Shown: piece after piece, positions 16,772 through 26,447 of the stretch
How the letters are laid out: each line of letters starts with the position of its first letter
Numbering within the stretch: the first letter of the stretch is position 1
Assembly (NCBI GenBank): GCA_025356665.1
Contig: JANXRV010000128.1
Location: 1-64,000, forward strand
DNA length: 64,000 nt
DNA from: CAITSH01 sp025356665
GTDB lineage: Bacteria; Pseudomonadota; Gammaproteobacteria; Burkholderiales; SG8-39
Direction of reading: 5' to 3'
Notes under the pieces: generated by a model
Databases searched by the model: none
What the model was told of the DNA's origin: nothing
What the model saw: the letters and a program-made list of their open reading frames with translations, nothing else
Position numbers and translations under genes: made by a program

Positions 16772-17566
16772 ATGCCAACACAATCGATCAAGCCCTTGGC
16801 CGCTGCCGCGGCAGCGCAATCTTCTGGCTGCGTGTCTGCCGCCGAATGGCAGGCGCGCACCGGACTGGCCGCCTGTTACCGGTTGCTCGCACACCTTGGC
16901 ATCAGCGACCTCACCTACAACCATCTATCGGTGCGCGTTCCTGGTGAGCCCGATCACCTGCTGATCAAGTCGCCAACCATGATGTTCGAGGAGATCACCG
17001 CCTCGAACCTGCTCAAATTCGACCTCGACGGCGAACCCCTCCAGGAAGGCCCGCGCCTGCGCGGCGGCGGTCTGGTCATTCATGCCGGGATATTGCGCGC
17101 CCGCCCCGACCTGAACGCGGTATTCCACACCCACTCTCCGGCCAACATCGGCGTGTCGGCGCAGCAACAGGGCCTCATGATGATAAGCCAGCATGCCGTG
17201 TATTTTTACGGCCGCCTTGCCTACCATGACTTCGGTGGTTTTGAATTCAACATGGACCAGCGGGAACCTCTGGTGCGCAGCCTGGGCAAGGAGCGCGTCG
17301 CGATACTGCGCAACCACGGCGTCCTTGTTTGCGGCCGCACACTGCCCGAGGCCTTCATCGATCACCACTTTATGGAAATGGCGTGTAAAGGCCAGATCGC
17401 CGCACTGGCTGGCGGAGCGAAAGTCAATGTGCTGAGCGAAACCATTTGTCGCGACGCCGCGGCACAGCAGCAAGACCGTATGGACGATCCAGAAAAGGCC
17501 GCCGCCAAGGACTGGGATGCCTGCCTGCGCCTCGCCAAGCGCCTCTTTCCCGACTATCAGAACTAG
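16772..17566 (+). CDS. Class II aldolase/adducin family protein
   Basis: 264 residues. Zinc ligands His119 and His121 (VFHTHSP) and His182 (LRNHGVL) are present, as is TYNHLSVRVPG near the N terminus. Members cleave or epimerise sugar phosphates, or decarboxylate/aldol-cleave catabolic intermediates; the Ala-rich N terminus and the FNMDQREPLV region fit the group found in aromatic and organic-acid clusters. It is divergent from the Rieske dioxygenase and followed by a Bug protein, a likely pathway grouping. Confidence 0.88.
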   Translation: MPTQSIKPLAAAAAAQSSGCVSAAEWQARTGLAACYRLLAHLGISDLTYNHLSVRVPGEPDHLLIKSPTMMFEEITASNLLKFDLDGEPLQEGPRLRGGGLVIHAGILRARPDLNAVFHTHSPANIGVSAQQQGLMMISQHAVYFYGRLAYHDFGGFEFNMDQREPLVRSLGKERVAILRNHGVLVCGRTLPEAFIDHHFMEMACKGQIAALAGGAKVNVLSETICRDAAAQQQDRMDDPEKAAAKDWDACLRLAKRLFPDYQN

Positions 17567-17659
17567 ACGGCAACACACCGGCCGCCACAAACGCCGATGA
17601 GGCCGGCCTTCCCCCCCTCGGAACAAAACCCCGGAACCAAAAGCAAGGGAGTACAAAGC

Positions 17660-18634
17660 ATGAAAGCATGGATGAAGACGATTATCACCCTGGTCCTCGC
17701 AGTGATCGCACTGCCAGCGCTGGCGCAATCGGACGCCGCGTTCCCGGCACGGCCGATCAGACTGGTCGTCCCCTTCGCTGCAGGTGGCGGCAACGACCTG
17801 CTGGCGCGCGTGATTTCACAGCGACTGCAAACGGCCTGGGGGCAGGCGGTGCTGGTGGACAACAAACCGGGCGCAGGCGGCAATATCGGCGCCGACTTTG
17901 TCGCCAAGTCCGCGCCCGATGGCCACACCTTGCTGCTTGCGACCAATACCCTCACCATCAACCCGGCGATATTCGCAACAATACCCTTCGATGTGCGCCA
18001 GGACTTCGCACCGGTGGCGCTTGCCGCGGCCACGCCTTTCGTGCTGCTGGTCAACAACGAGTTACCGGTCAAGTCGGTGCGCGAACTCATCGCCCATGCC
18101 CGCGCCAAACCGGGGAAACTCAGCTACGCCAGCGTCGGCATGGGCACCCCGCATCACCTGGGAATGGAGCTGTTCAAAAGCCTTACAGGAACCGATATCG
18201 TGCATGTGCCATACAAGGGTTCGGTGACCTCGCTTACCGACCTTTCCAGCGGCCAGGTGCAGGTGATGCTCGCCTCGATCAACGCCGCAATGCCCTTCAT
18301 GCAGGGCGGCAAAGTGCGCGCGATCGCAATCGCCGAACCCAAGCGCATAGAAAGCGCGCGCGACCTGCCCACGGTCATAGAATCGGGCGTGCCCGGTTAC
18401 GAGATCACCGCCTGGTATGCGGTGCTCGCGCCGGCGCGAACACCACCGGAAATCGTGCGCAGGCTGGGTGATGAAATTCTCAAGGTCATGGGCGAATCCG
18501 ACACGCGCGACCGCTTGCGCCCGGCCGGATTCGAGATCGTGCGCGGCAACGCCGCCGAATTGCGCGCCCTGATCTCAAGCGACATCGACAAGTGGGCGGC
18601 GGTGGTGAAATCAGCGGGCATCAAACCCGAGTGA
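17660..18634 (+). CDS. Bug/TctC-family periplasmic solute-binding protein
   Basis: 324 residues from ATG 17660, preceded by AAGGGAGT; a longer in-frame extension to 17597 lacks a signal and is unlikely. The Sec signal ends at about LPALAQS. FPARPIRLVVPFAAGGGND and VDNKPGAGGNIGADF are the family hallmarks. It lies 93 bp after the aldolase gene and likely shares its operon. No TctAB permease is present. Confidence 0.93.
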   Translation: MKAWMKTIITLVLAVIALPALAQSDAAFPARPIRLVVPFAAGGGNDLLARVISQRLQTAWGQAVLVDNKPGAGGNIGADFVAKSAPDGHTLLLATNTLTINPAIFATIPFDVRQDFAPVALAAATPFVLLVNNELPVKSVRELIAHARAKPGKLSYASVGMGTPHHLGMELFKSLTGTDIVHVPYKGSVTSLTDLSSGQVQVMLASINAAMPFMQGGKVRAIAIAEPKRIESARDLPTVIESGVPGYEITAWYAVLAPARTPPEIVRRLGDEILKVMGESDTRDRLRPAGFEIVRGNAAELRALISSDIDKWAAVVKSAGIKPE

Positions 18635-18674
18635 CCCGTGCCCGCAACCCTGCCCACACCAAGCGGGCGGTCTG

Positions 18675-19316
18675 ATGGCACAGACAAAAAAAACAAAAAT
18701 GCGCGAGGCCATCCTTGCCGCCGCCTTCGAGCTGTTCGCAACGCGCGGCTATAGCGCCACTACGCTCAACGCCATTGCGGCAAAAGCCGGCACGGCCGCC
18801 GCCAACGTCTACGTTTATTTCGACTCCAAACTGGAGATCTTGTACGCCATTTACACGCCCTGGATGCAGAGCCGTCTGCTCGCGCTCGAGCAGGACCTTG
18901 CCAGCGCGGGCGATACGCGTGAGCGGCTGCAGCGCTTGCTGCGGTCTCTTTGGCATGACATCCCGGCAGAACAACATGGCTTCGCCATCAATATGATGCA
19001 GGCCATCTCCACCGTCGCGCCGCAAGACGGCTACAAGCCCACCCTGTTGCAATGGATGGAACAACGTCTTGCCGCGATGCTGGCCTCACTGCTGCCGCCA
19101 GCGCGCCGGCGCGCAATGGACACCGCGGTGCTCGCCCACCTGCTGGTGATGGCATTCGACGGCTTCATCATCCACCGGCATTTGTCGCCGGCGGGCACAG
19201 AAGCCGGCCGGAGCATAGACACCATGTGCGACCTCATCCTCGGCAAGCGCCTGCGGGCCGGCACCGCAAGCCCTGCGACGCACACCACAGCAACGAAGCC
19301 GAAAATCCGCGCATAA
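18675..19316 (+). CDS. TetR-family transcriptional regulator
   Basis: 213 residues. The N-terminal helix-turn-helix (about residues 10-56) reads ELFATRGYSATTLNAIAAKA with NVYVYFDSKLEIL, the family signature. The C-terminal helical domain is the ligand pocket. It lies 40 bp after the Bug gene and before an ABC binding protein, so it probably regulates this transport and catabolic group. No operator could be assigned. Confidence 0.9.
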   Translation: MAQTKKTKMREAILAAAFELFATRGYSATTLNAIAAKAGTAAANVYVYFDSKLEILYAIYTPWMQSRLLALEQDLASAGDTRERLQRLLRSLWHDIPAEQHGFAINMMQAISTVAPQDGYKPTLLQWMEQRLAAMLASLLPPARRRAMDTAVLAHLLVMAFDGFIIHRHLSPAGTEAGRSIDTMCDLILGKRLRAGTASPATHTTATKPKIRA

Positions 19317-19365
19317 TCGATGCTGAATTTTTAATACTGATTTTTCACCTAGCCCCCGGAGAACC

Positions 19366-20358
19366 ATGATGACCAGCCGCCGAACCTTTCTGTCCACGCT
19401 TTCGACCGCCTCCGCCGCGCTGCTGCTTGGCCTGAGCGCCCCGGCGGGCGCGCAACAACTCGAGGAAGTCCTTTACCTGCTGCCGGCGCCGACCGCACAA
19501 GTCGCCTTTGCACCCTGGATGCTGGCGCAACAACGCGGTTATTACGCCAAAGAAGGCCTCAAGGTGACATTCCAGCCGGGCCGCGGCGGCCTCGATGTGG
19601 CCAAGCAACTTGGCGCCGGCAACGGTGTCATCGGCGGCGCCTTCGGCGACACCCCCATCATTGCCCGGGCCAACGGCATTCCGGTGCGCTCGGTTGCCGT
19701 ATTGGGCGGACGTTCGATGACACAACTGGCGGTCATGGACAACTCGGGCATATCCAGCCCCAAAGACCTCAAGGGCAAGACTGTGACCGTGATGAGCTAC
19801 GCCGACAGCGGCTATTACGCGCTGCTGGGCATGCTGGCCAGTGCGGGTCTGAGCAAAAACGATATCGAGGCGCAGGCAGCGGGGCCGGCGGGCGTGTGGC
19901 AGTTGTTCGCGGCAAAAAAGGCCGATGCCATGACCGGCGTGCCCGAGTGGATCGCCGAGGTGCAGGCCACCGGCGCGAAAATGAAAATCATGCCGGCGTT
20001 TGACTACACCAAGAGTATGGCCCAGGCCATCCTGGTGTCCGACGACGTGATCAGGAAGCGTCCCGATCTGGTACGAAAAATCGTGCGCGCCACGTTACAC
20101 GGACTTTCCGACATCATGAAAGACCCAAAGGGTGCGGTCGCCGATTACATCGCCGCAGTGCCCGCCAACAAGGGTCGCGAAGCTTTTGTCGAGGAAACCT
20201 TCAAGCTCTACAACGCCTATGTCTATCCGGGCCAGACAATACTGGGCTCCATGGACCGGGAGCGCCTGGTCGCGCTGCAAAAATTTTATGTCGAACAGGG
20301 CATCGTGCAAAAAGAATCACCAGTGGCCGAGCTCTATACCAACGAGTTCCTGCAGTAA
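19366..20358 (+). CDS. ABC transporter substrate-binding protein (NitT/TauT, SsuA-like)
   Basis: 330 residues with a twin-arginine signal (SRRTFLSTLSTASAALLLG, cleaved near AGAQQ). Mature features such as YYAKEGLKVTFQPGRGG and a two-domain periplasmic fold match receptors for sulfonates, nitrate, aromatic acids or pyrimidine precursors. No permease or ATPase gene is adjacent. GGAGAA lies before the ATG. Tat export of binding proteins is unusual but known in this family. Confidence 0.9.
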   Translation: MMTSRRTFLSTLSTASAALLLGLSAPAGAQQLEEVLYLLPAPTAQVAFAPWMLAQQRGYYAKEGLKVTFQPGRGGLDVAKQLGAGNGVIGGAFGDTPIIARANGIPVRSVAVLGGRSMTQLAVMDNSGISSPKDLKGKTVTVMSYADSGYYALLGMLASAGLSKNDIEAQAAGPAGVWQLFAAKKADAMTGVPEWIAEVQATGAKMKIMPAFDYTKSMAQAILVSDDVIRKRPDLVRKIVRATLHGLSDIMKDPKGAVADYIAAVPANKGREAFVEETFKLYNAYVYPGQTILGSMDRERLVALQKFYVEQGIVQKESPVAELYTNEFLQ

Positions 20359-20392
20359 GCCCTAAGGCGCGCAAGCCGCAGCCGGCTTAGTC

Positions 20393-22225
20393 TCAGTCGG
20401 CTGCCAGCGCCTGCTTTTCTTCCTCCTGCTGCTGCAGCGCCCACATTTGCGCATAGGCGCCGCTTTGCTCCAGCAGCTCGCGATGACTGCCGCGCTCGAC
20501 GATGCGCCCGGCATCCATCACCAGTATCTGGTCTGCGTCCATCACCGTTGACAGGCGGTGGGCGATGACCAGTGTGGTGCGGCCTTTGGCGATGCGCGTC
20601 AGTTCCGCGTTGATCGCCTGCTCGGTCTCCGAATCGAGCGCCGAAGTCGCCTCATCGAATATCAGGATGGACGGATCTTTCAGTATTGCGCGGGCGATTG
20701 CCACGCGCTGTTTTTCCCCACCCGAGAGCTTGAGCCCGCGCTCACCAACGCGCGCCTCGTACCTGTCAGGCAGGGACTCGATAAAGTCGTGGATATGGGC
20801 GGCGCGCGCCGCCTCGAACACCTCCTCGCGCGTGGCCTCGGGGCGTCCGTACCGGATATTGTAGAAAATCGTGTCGTTGAACAGCACTGTGTCCTGGGGC
20901 ACGATGCCAATGGCCGCGCGCAACTTTGATTGCTGCAGGTCGCGGATGTCGGTGCCGTTGATCGTCACGCGGCCGCCCGACACGTCATAAAAACGGTAAA
21001 GCAGCCGCGCCAAGGTTGACTTGCCCGAACCGGAATGACCAACCACCGCAACCCTGCTGCCCGCCGGCATGTCGAAGGACAGGTCGAACAGGATCTGACG
21101 CTTGGGCTCATAGGAGAAATCCACAGACTCAAACCGCAGCGTCTGCGATTCGCCGGCGAGGGCGACGGCGCCAGGGCGGTCAGCTATCTCACGATTTTCC
21201 TCGAGCAGCTTGAACATGCGGTCCATGTCGAGCAGCGACTGCTTTATTTCGCGATAAACCATGCCAAGAAAATTGAGCGGGATATAGAGCTGTATGAGCA
21301 GGCCGTTAACGAGCACCAGGTCGCCCAGGGTCAGCGTTTTGGCCACCACACCCTCAGCAGCGAGGAACATCAGCAGCGTCACCGCGATGGCGATGATCGT
21401 GCTTTGCCCGATATTTAACAGCCCCAGCGACACTTCATTCCTGACCGCGGCGTTCTCGTATTTTTGCAGGCTGTCGTCGTAACGTCCGGCCTCGAAACCC
21501 TCGTTGTTGAAGTACTTCACCGTCTCATAATTGAGCAGGCTGTCGATGGCCCTGGTGTTGGCTTTTGAATCGAGTTCGTTGGCCTGGCGCCGGATTTCCA
21601 TGCGCCACTCGGTCACCGCCACGGTAAAGAAAATGTAAAGCCCGACCGCGGCAAAGGTGATCGCGGCAAAACGCCAGTCGAACTTGCTCAGCAGGATGGC
21701 TGCCACCAGGCTGAACTCGAGGATCACCGGAATGATGGAGAACAGCATGTAGGACATCAGCGAACTGACGCCGCGCGTGCCCCGCTCGATATCCCGGGAA
21801 ACGCCGCCGGTCTGGCGCTCGAGGTGAAAGCGCAGCGACAGGGTGTGCAGGTGGCGGAACACCGTAAGCGCGATGCGTCGGATGGCGCGCTGCGTCACGC
21901 GCACAAACACCACATCGCGCAATTCGGCGAAAAACACCGTTGAGAAGCGCAGCAAGCCGTAGGCCGCCAGCAGTGCCAGGGGCATCACCAACACCGCGAT
22001 CTGCGAATCGAGTTTGTCGACAATGTCCTTGAGCACCAGCGGCACGCTGACGTTGGCAAGTTTGGAGGTGACCAGCAGCACCAGCGCCAGCAGCACCCGG
22101 CCCTTGTACTCCCAGAGGTAGGGCAGCAACATGCGCGCCGCGCGCCATTCATTGCGCCGCCTCCCGGTCAGGGATGCGGCATTGGCGGGCGCCGACTGGG
22201 CGGCAGAGTGGTGATGTGCAGACAT
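20393..22225 (-). CDS. Atm1-type ABC exporter (fused membrane and ATPase domains)
   Basis: 610 residues from ATG 22225. The N-terminal half has six membrane helices (about 45-320). The ATPase half has Walker A GHSGSGKST, signature LSGGEKQRVAIARAI, Walker B ILIFDEATSALD and a switch His in VIAHRLST. The TM-domain features VFFAELRDVVFVRVTQRAIR and TGGVSRDIERGTRG match the Atm1/HMT1 group that exports glutathione-linked sulfur or metal species. It is convergent with the preceding ABC binding protein and not part of that transporter. Confidence 0.9.
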   Translation of the reverse strand: MSAHHHSAAQSAPANAASLTGRRRNEWRAARMLLPYLWEYKGRVLLALVLLVTSKLANVSVPLVLKDIVDKLDSQIAVLVMPLALLAAYGLLRFSTVFFAELRDVVFVRVTQRAIRRIALTVFRHLHTLSLRFHLERQTGGVSRDIERGTRGVSSLMSYMLFSIIPVILEFSLVAAILLSKFDWRFAAITFAAVGLYIFFTVAVTEWRMEIRRQANELDSKANTRAIDSLLNYETVKYFNNEGFEAGRYDDSLQKYENAAVRNEVSLGLLNIGQSTIIAIAVTLLMFLAAEGVVAKTLTLGDLVLVNGLLIQLYIPLNFLGMVYREIKQSLLDMDRMFKLLEENREIADRPGAVALAGESQTLRFESVDFSYEPKRQILFDLSFDMPAGSRVAVVGHSGSGKSTLARLLYRFYDVSGGRVTINGTDIRDLQQSKLRAAIGIVPQDTVLFNDTIFYNIRYGRPEATREEVFEAARAAHIHDFIESLPDRYEARVGERGLKLSGGEKQRVAIARAILKDPSILIFDEATSALDSETEQAINAELTRIAKGRTTLVIAHRLSTVMDADQILVMDAGRIVERGSHRELLEQSGAYAQMWALQQQEEEKQALAAD

Positions 22226-22648
22226 GGAAAAAAACCTGGATGGATACGGGGTTGGGGCCAAACAGCACGCTTGGTGCGGCGCGGGGTACGGTGGGTAATT
22301 CTAAGATCGAGCGCTTTTTTCGGCGTCTGTGTCTATGCGCGTTCTTGACGAGCAACGCAGTCATTTGATCTGACCGGAAACAAGCTGCGCCGAATTCACA
22401 ATGGTAGCGGAATTGCCGCCGCGGAGTCCGCAAAACGCGCGGAAGTAATAAACAATTCAAGCAAATGCGAAAAAGGCCGATAAAACCAGACAAGGGCAGC
22501 ACATTGGCGTTCAGCTTGATACTGGATGAAAAAATCGGCAAGCTGAGACCCTAGCCTGCCTGGCGCGTAAGCTTGGCGCTTGCAAAAGGCGTCAGCGACC
22601 AGCTAAAAATAGCAGGCTGCACGATTTGCACCACAAAAGGAGCCAGCG
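22226..22648. other. Intergenic region between Atm1-type exporter and fadE
   Basis: 423 bp separating two divergent genes. Frames here do not resemble proteins. The only clear site is AAAAGGAGCC just before the fadE ATG. Promoters for both genes should lie here, but no convincing -35/-10 pair or operator was identified. Confidence 0.6.
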
Positions 22649-25123
22649 ATGATCGAATTTCTTGCGTGTTCCCTCGTCGTTCTGCTGGCTCTCGCCTATG
22701 TTCGCGCCCCCGGCCTTGCCTGGACCGCGGCGCTCGCCGGCATGCTTTACGTGCTCACAATCACCAGTGGATCGACTTGGTGGATGCTTGGCGCAGATCT
22801 GGTATTTGCCGCTGCTGCGCTGGCACTAAACATTCCGGCATTGCGCCGCGCGCTGGTCAGCGGCCCCGCCCTCGCCGGGTTCCGCCGCATCATGCCGGCC
22901 ATGTCGCAAACCGAGCGCGATGCCATCGACGCCGGCACGGTGTGGTGGGACGGCGACCTGTTTTCCGGCAAGCCCGACTGGAACAAACTGCTCGCCCTGC
23001 CGCCGGCCAAGCTCTCCGCCGAGGAAGTGGCTTTTCTCGACAACGAAACTGAAGAACTGTGTCGCATCGCCGTGGATTGGGACTCCACCCACGTCCATCA
23101 AGATTTACCACCGCATGTCTGGCAGTACATCAAGGACAAGGGTTTTCTCGGCATGATCATTCCCAAGGCCTACGGTGGCAAGCAGTTCTCGGCCTACGCG
23201 CACTCACAAGTGGTGATGAAGCTCTCCACCCGTTGCGGCGCCGCGGCGGTATCGGTCATGGTGCCCAACTCGCTGGGACCGGCCGAACTGCTGCTGCATT
23301 ACGGCACAGAAGAACAAAAAAACCACTACCTGCCGCGCCTGGCCAAAGGATTGGAGATCCCCTGCTTCGGCCTCACCAATCCGAATGCCGGGTCGGATGC
23401 CGCGTCGATTCCCGACCTGGGCATCGTCTGCAAAGGCATGTGGGGCGGCCATGAGGTGCTGGGCATGCGCGTGACCTGGGAAAAGCGCTACATCACCCTC
23501 GGTCCGATTGCGACGCTGCTCGGTCTGGCTTTCCGGCTGTACGACCCGGAACACCTGCTTGGCGACCAGTTTGGCGGCAAGGAAGACCTCGGCATAACCT
23601 GCGCGCTGGTACCCACGGACACGGCGGGCGTGAACATCGGCATGCGCCACATGCCGCTCAACGCAACCTTCCAGAATGGCCCCAACTGGGGCAAGGACGT
23701 GTTCATGCCCCTGGACTGGATCATTGGCGGCCCGGACCTCGCCGGTCAGGGCTGGCGCATGCTGATGGAGTGCCTTGCCGCCGGCCGTTCGATCTCGCTG
23801 CCGACCTCGGGCGTGGGCTACGGCAAGCTTGCTGCACGCGCCACCGGCGCCTATGCGCGCGTGCGCAGGCAGTTCAAAACCGCCATCGGCAAGTTCGAGG
23901 GCATAGAAGAGGCGCTTGCGCGTATAGGCGGCAATCTCTACATGATGGACGCCACGCGCCTGTTTACCGTATCCGGCCTCGACCAGGGGGAGAAGCCTTC
24001 GGTGATCTCGGCCATCGTCAAATACCACCTCACTGAACGCGGCCGCATCTGCGTCAACGACGCTATGGACATACTCGGGGGCAAGGGCATCTGCCTCGGA
24101 CCTGCCAATTTCATGGGCCGCGCCTACCAGCAACTGCCCATCGCCATCACAGTCGAGGGCGCCAACATCCTCACCCGCAGCCTGATCATTTTCGGCCAGG
24201 GTGCGATCCGCTGCCATCCTTATGTACTAAAGGAAATTGCCGCCACCTTCGAGGACAAGCGCGACAAGGCGGTGGCCGATTTCGACGCGGCACTGTTCGG
24301 CCACATCGGCTTCACCATCAGTAACACGGTGCGCGCTTTCGTACTGGGTATTTTCGGCGTACTGATACCGGGCGGCCCCGCGGGCGCCGCGCCACAGACG
24401 CACGGCTACTATGCGCAACTCGACCGCTACGCGGCCGCCTTTGCCTGCTTGTGCGACGTGTCGATGGTGTTCTACGGCGGCGAGCTCAAGCGCAAGGAAA
24501 AACTCTCCGCCCGCCTGGGCGATGTGCTGTCCCTGATGTACCTGTGCTCGGCCACGCTAAAGCGCTTTGAAGAGGATGGCCGCGAGAGCGCCGATGCGCC
24601 GCTCATGCACTGGGCGATGCAGGACGCGCTCTACCGCATCCAGGAAGCCCTGCGCGGAATCGTATCGAATTACCCCAACAGCATGCTGTGCTGGGGCCTC
24701 AAGCGCATCGTCTTCCCACTGGGTACGCGACTCTCGCCACCCACGGACGAATTGGGTCACCGCGTTGCGCGGCTGCTGATCGAGCCCTCGGCTACGCGCG
24801 ACCGCCTCACCGCCGGCATGTATCTGCCAAAAAACGAGGACGAAGGCATAGGTTGCCTCGAAGCGGCACTCGTCGCCACCGTCAAGGCCGAAGGCATAGA
24901 AATGACAATCCGCAACGCACAAAAGGCCAAATCCATCTCCGGACGCACGCCGCAGGAACTGGTCGCGGCGGCGCTCGCCGCCGGCGTCATCAGCAACGAA
25001 GATCACGCCCACCTCGCGCGCACCAGCACCCTGCGCGATGAGGTGATACGCGTGGACCACTTTCCACAAGATTTCGGCCGCGCCGCACTGCTGCAGCCGG
25101 CGGCACAAAACGCCGCGACATGA
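22649..25123 (+). CDS. fadE: Acyl-CoA dehydrogenase, FadE type
   Basis: 824 residues, matching the long FadE form (E. coli about 814) rather than the 380-residue soluble enzymes. The first 70 residues hold two or three hydrophobic segments for membrane attachment. The acyl-CoA dehydrogenase core follows (about 110-520; GLTNPNAGSDAAS, GRSISLPTSG, ILGGKGICLGPANFMGR), then the FadE-specific C-terminal domain. It makes trans-2-enoyl-CoA. AGGAG precedes the ATG. It is the first gene of a beta-oxidation operon with the thiolase and FadJ-like genes. Confidence 0.95.
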   Translation: MIEFLACSLVVLLALAYVRAPGLAWTAALAGMLYVLTITSGSTWWMLGADLVFAAAALALNIPALRRALVSGPALAGFRRIMPAMSQTERDAIDAGTVWWDGDLFSGKPDWNKLLALPPAKLSAEEVAFLDNETEELCRIAVDWDSTHVHQDLPPHVWQYIKDKGFLGMIIPKAYGGKQFSAYAHSQVVMKLSTRCGAAAVSVMVPNSLGPAELLLHYGTEEQKNHYLPRLAKGLEIPCFGLTNPNAGSDAASIPDLGIVCKGMWGGHEVLGMRVTWEKRYITLGPIATLLGLAFRLYDPEHLLGDQFGGKEDLGITCALVPTDTAGVNIGMRHMPLNATFQNGPNWGKDVFMPLDWIIGGPDLAGQGWRMLMECLAAGRSISLPTSGVGYGKLAARATGAYARVRRQFKTAIGKFEGIEEALARIGGNLYMMDATRLFTVSGLDQGEKPSVISAIVKYHLTERGRICVNDAMDILGGKGICLGPANFMGRAYQQLPIAITVEGANILTRSLIIFGQGAIRCHPYVLKEIAATFEDKRDKAVADFDAALFGHIGFTISNTVRAFVLGIFGVLIPGGPAGAAPQTHGYYAQLDRYAAAFACLCDVSMVFYGGELKRKEKLSARLGDVLSLMYLCSATLKRFEEDGRESADAPLMHWAMQDALYRIQEALRGIVSNYPNSMLCWGLKRIVFPLGTRLSPPTDELGHRVARLLIEPSATRDRLTAGMYLPKNEDEGIGCLEAALVATVKAEGIEMTIRNAQKAKSISGRTPQELVAAALAAGVISNEDHAHLARTSTLRDEVIRVDHFPQDFGRAALLQPAAQNAAT

Positions 25124-25139
25124 GCGCTCAGCAAAAACC

Positions 25140-26447
25140 ATGAACCAACCCGTTTACATCATCGACGGCAGCCGCACGCCCTTCCTTAAATCGCGCAACA
25201 AGCCGGGCCCGTTCTCGGCCGGCGACCTTGCGACGGCGGCAGGAAAAGTGCTGCTGTCGCGCCAGCCCTTCGCGCCGACCGAGCTCGATGAGGTCATTCT
25301 GGGTTGCGCTGCGCCCTCGGTCGACGAGGTGAACATCGGCCGCGTCGCCGCGCTGCGCATGGGCTGCGGCTTCAAAGTCCCGGGCTGGACGGTGATGCGC
25401 AACTGCGCCTCGGGCATGCAGTCCATCGACTCGGCCATGGCCAACATCCAGAGCGGGCGCGCGCAACTGGTGCTCGCCGGCGGCACCGATGCGCTGTCGC
25501 ACGCGCCGCTGCTTTACTCGGACCGCATGGTGATGTGGTTCTCGGCCTTTATGGCCGCCCGAACGACGGCGCAAAAACTCGTCTTGTTCCTCAAGCTCAA
25601 GCCAGGCGAACTGTTCAACCCGGTGATCGGTATCATGCGCGGCCTCACCGATCCGGTATGCGGCCTGCTGATGGGGCAGACGGCGGAGAACGTCGCCCAC
25701 CGTTTCGGCATCACGCGCAGGCAAATGGACCAATACGCGGCGGGCAGCCATGCGCGCGTCATCGCATCGCAGCAGGCCGGCGTACTCGACAAGGCCCACG
25801 ACGGACTGCAGGCCGAGATCGCCCCGCTCTACGGACCGAACGGCGCGCTGTACATCGGCGATGACGGCATGCGCGCCGACTCCACGGCCGAAAATCTCGC
25901 CAAGTTAAAGCCTTTTTTCGACCGCAAATACGGCAATGTCACGGCAGGCAATTCCTCGCAGATCACCGACGGCGCGGCCTGGGTGCTGCTGGCAAGCGAA
26001 GAAGCGGTGAAACGCCACGGCCTGACGCCGCTTGGCCGCATCCTCGACCGTCAGTGGGCGGGCCTCGACCCGGCCCAGATGGGCTTGGGTCCGGTGCACG
26101 CCGCAACCCCCATCCTGCAGCGCCACGATCTCGCATTGAACGACCTCGACGCCTGGGAGATCAACGAGGCCTTTGCCGCACAACTGCTCGGTTGCGTTGC
26201 GGCATGGGAAAGCGATGCCTATTGCCGCGATGAACTCGGCCTCGATCACGCCATGGGTGAGTTGGACAGGCAAAAACTGAACGTCGACGGCGGCGCCATC
26301 GCGCTTGGCCACCCGGTCGGCGCGTCGGGCACGCGCATCGTGCTCCACCTGCTGCATGTGCTCAAGCGAACAGGCGGCAAAAAGGGCATGGCCTCAATTT
26401 GCATCGGCGGTGGACTCGGCGGCGCAATACTGGTGGAGGCGCTGTGA
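25140..26447 (+). CDS. fadI: Acetyl-CoA acyltransferase (3-ketoacyl-CoA thiolase, FadI type)
   Basis: 435 residues, close to FadI. The nucleophile is the Cys in VMRNCASGMQS. The active-site NEAFA, GGAIALGHPVGASGTR and CIGGGLGG motifs are intact. It cleaves 3-ketoacyl-CoA with CoA. The gene is 16 bp after fadE, and its stop overlaps the GTG start of the FadJ-like gene, so the two subunits of the fatty-oxidation complex are coupled. Confidence 0.92.
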   Translation: MNQPVYIIDGSRTPFLKSRNKPGPFSAGDLATAAGKVLLSRQPFAPTELDEVILGCAAPSVDEVNIGRVAALRMGCGFKVPGWTVMRNCASGMQSIDSAMANIQSGRAQLVLAGGTDALSHAPLLYSDRMVMWFSAFMAARTTAQKLVLFLKLKPGELFNPVIGIMRGLTDPVCGLLMGQTAENVAHRFGITRRQMDQYAAGSHARVIASQQAGVLDKAHDGLQAEIAPLYGPNGALYIGDDGMRADSTAENLAKLKPFFDRKYGNVTAGNSSQITDGAAWVLLASEEAVKRHGLTPLGRILDRQWAGLDPAQMGLGPVHAATPILQRHDLALNDLDAWEINEAFAAQLLGCVAAWESDAYCRDELGLDHAMGELDRQKLNVDGGAIALGHPVGASGTRIVLHLLHVLKRTGGKKGMASICIGGGLGGAILVEAL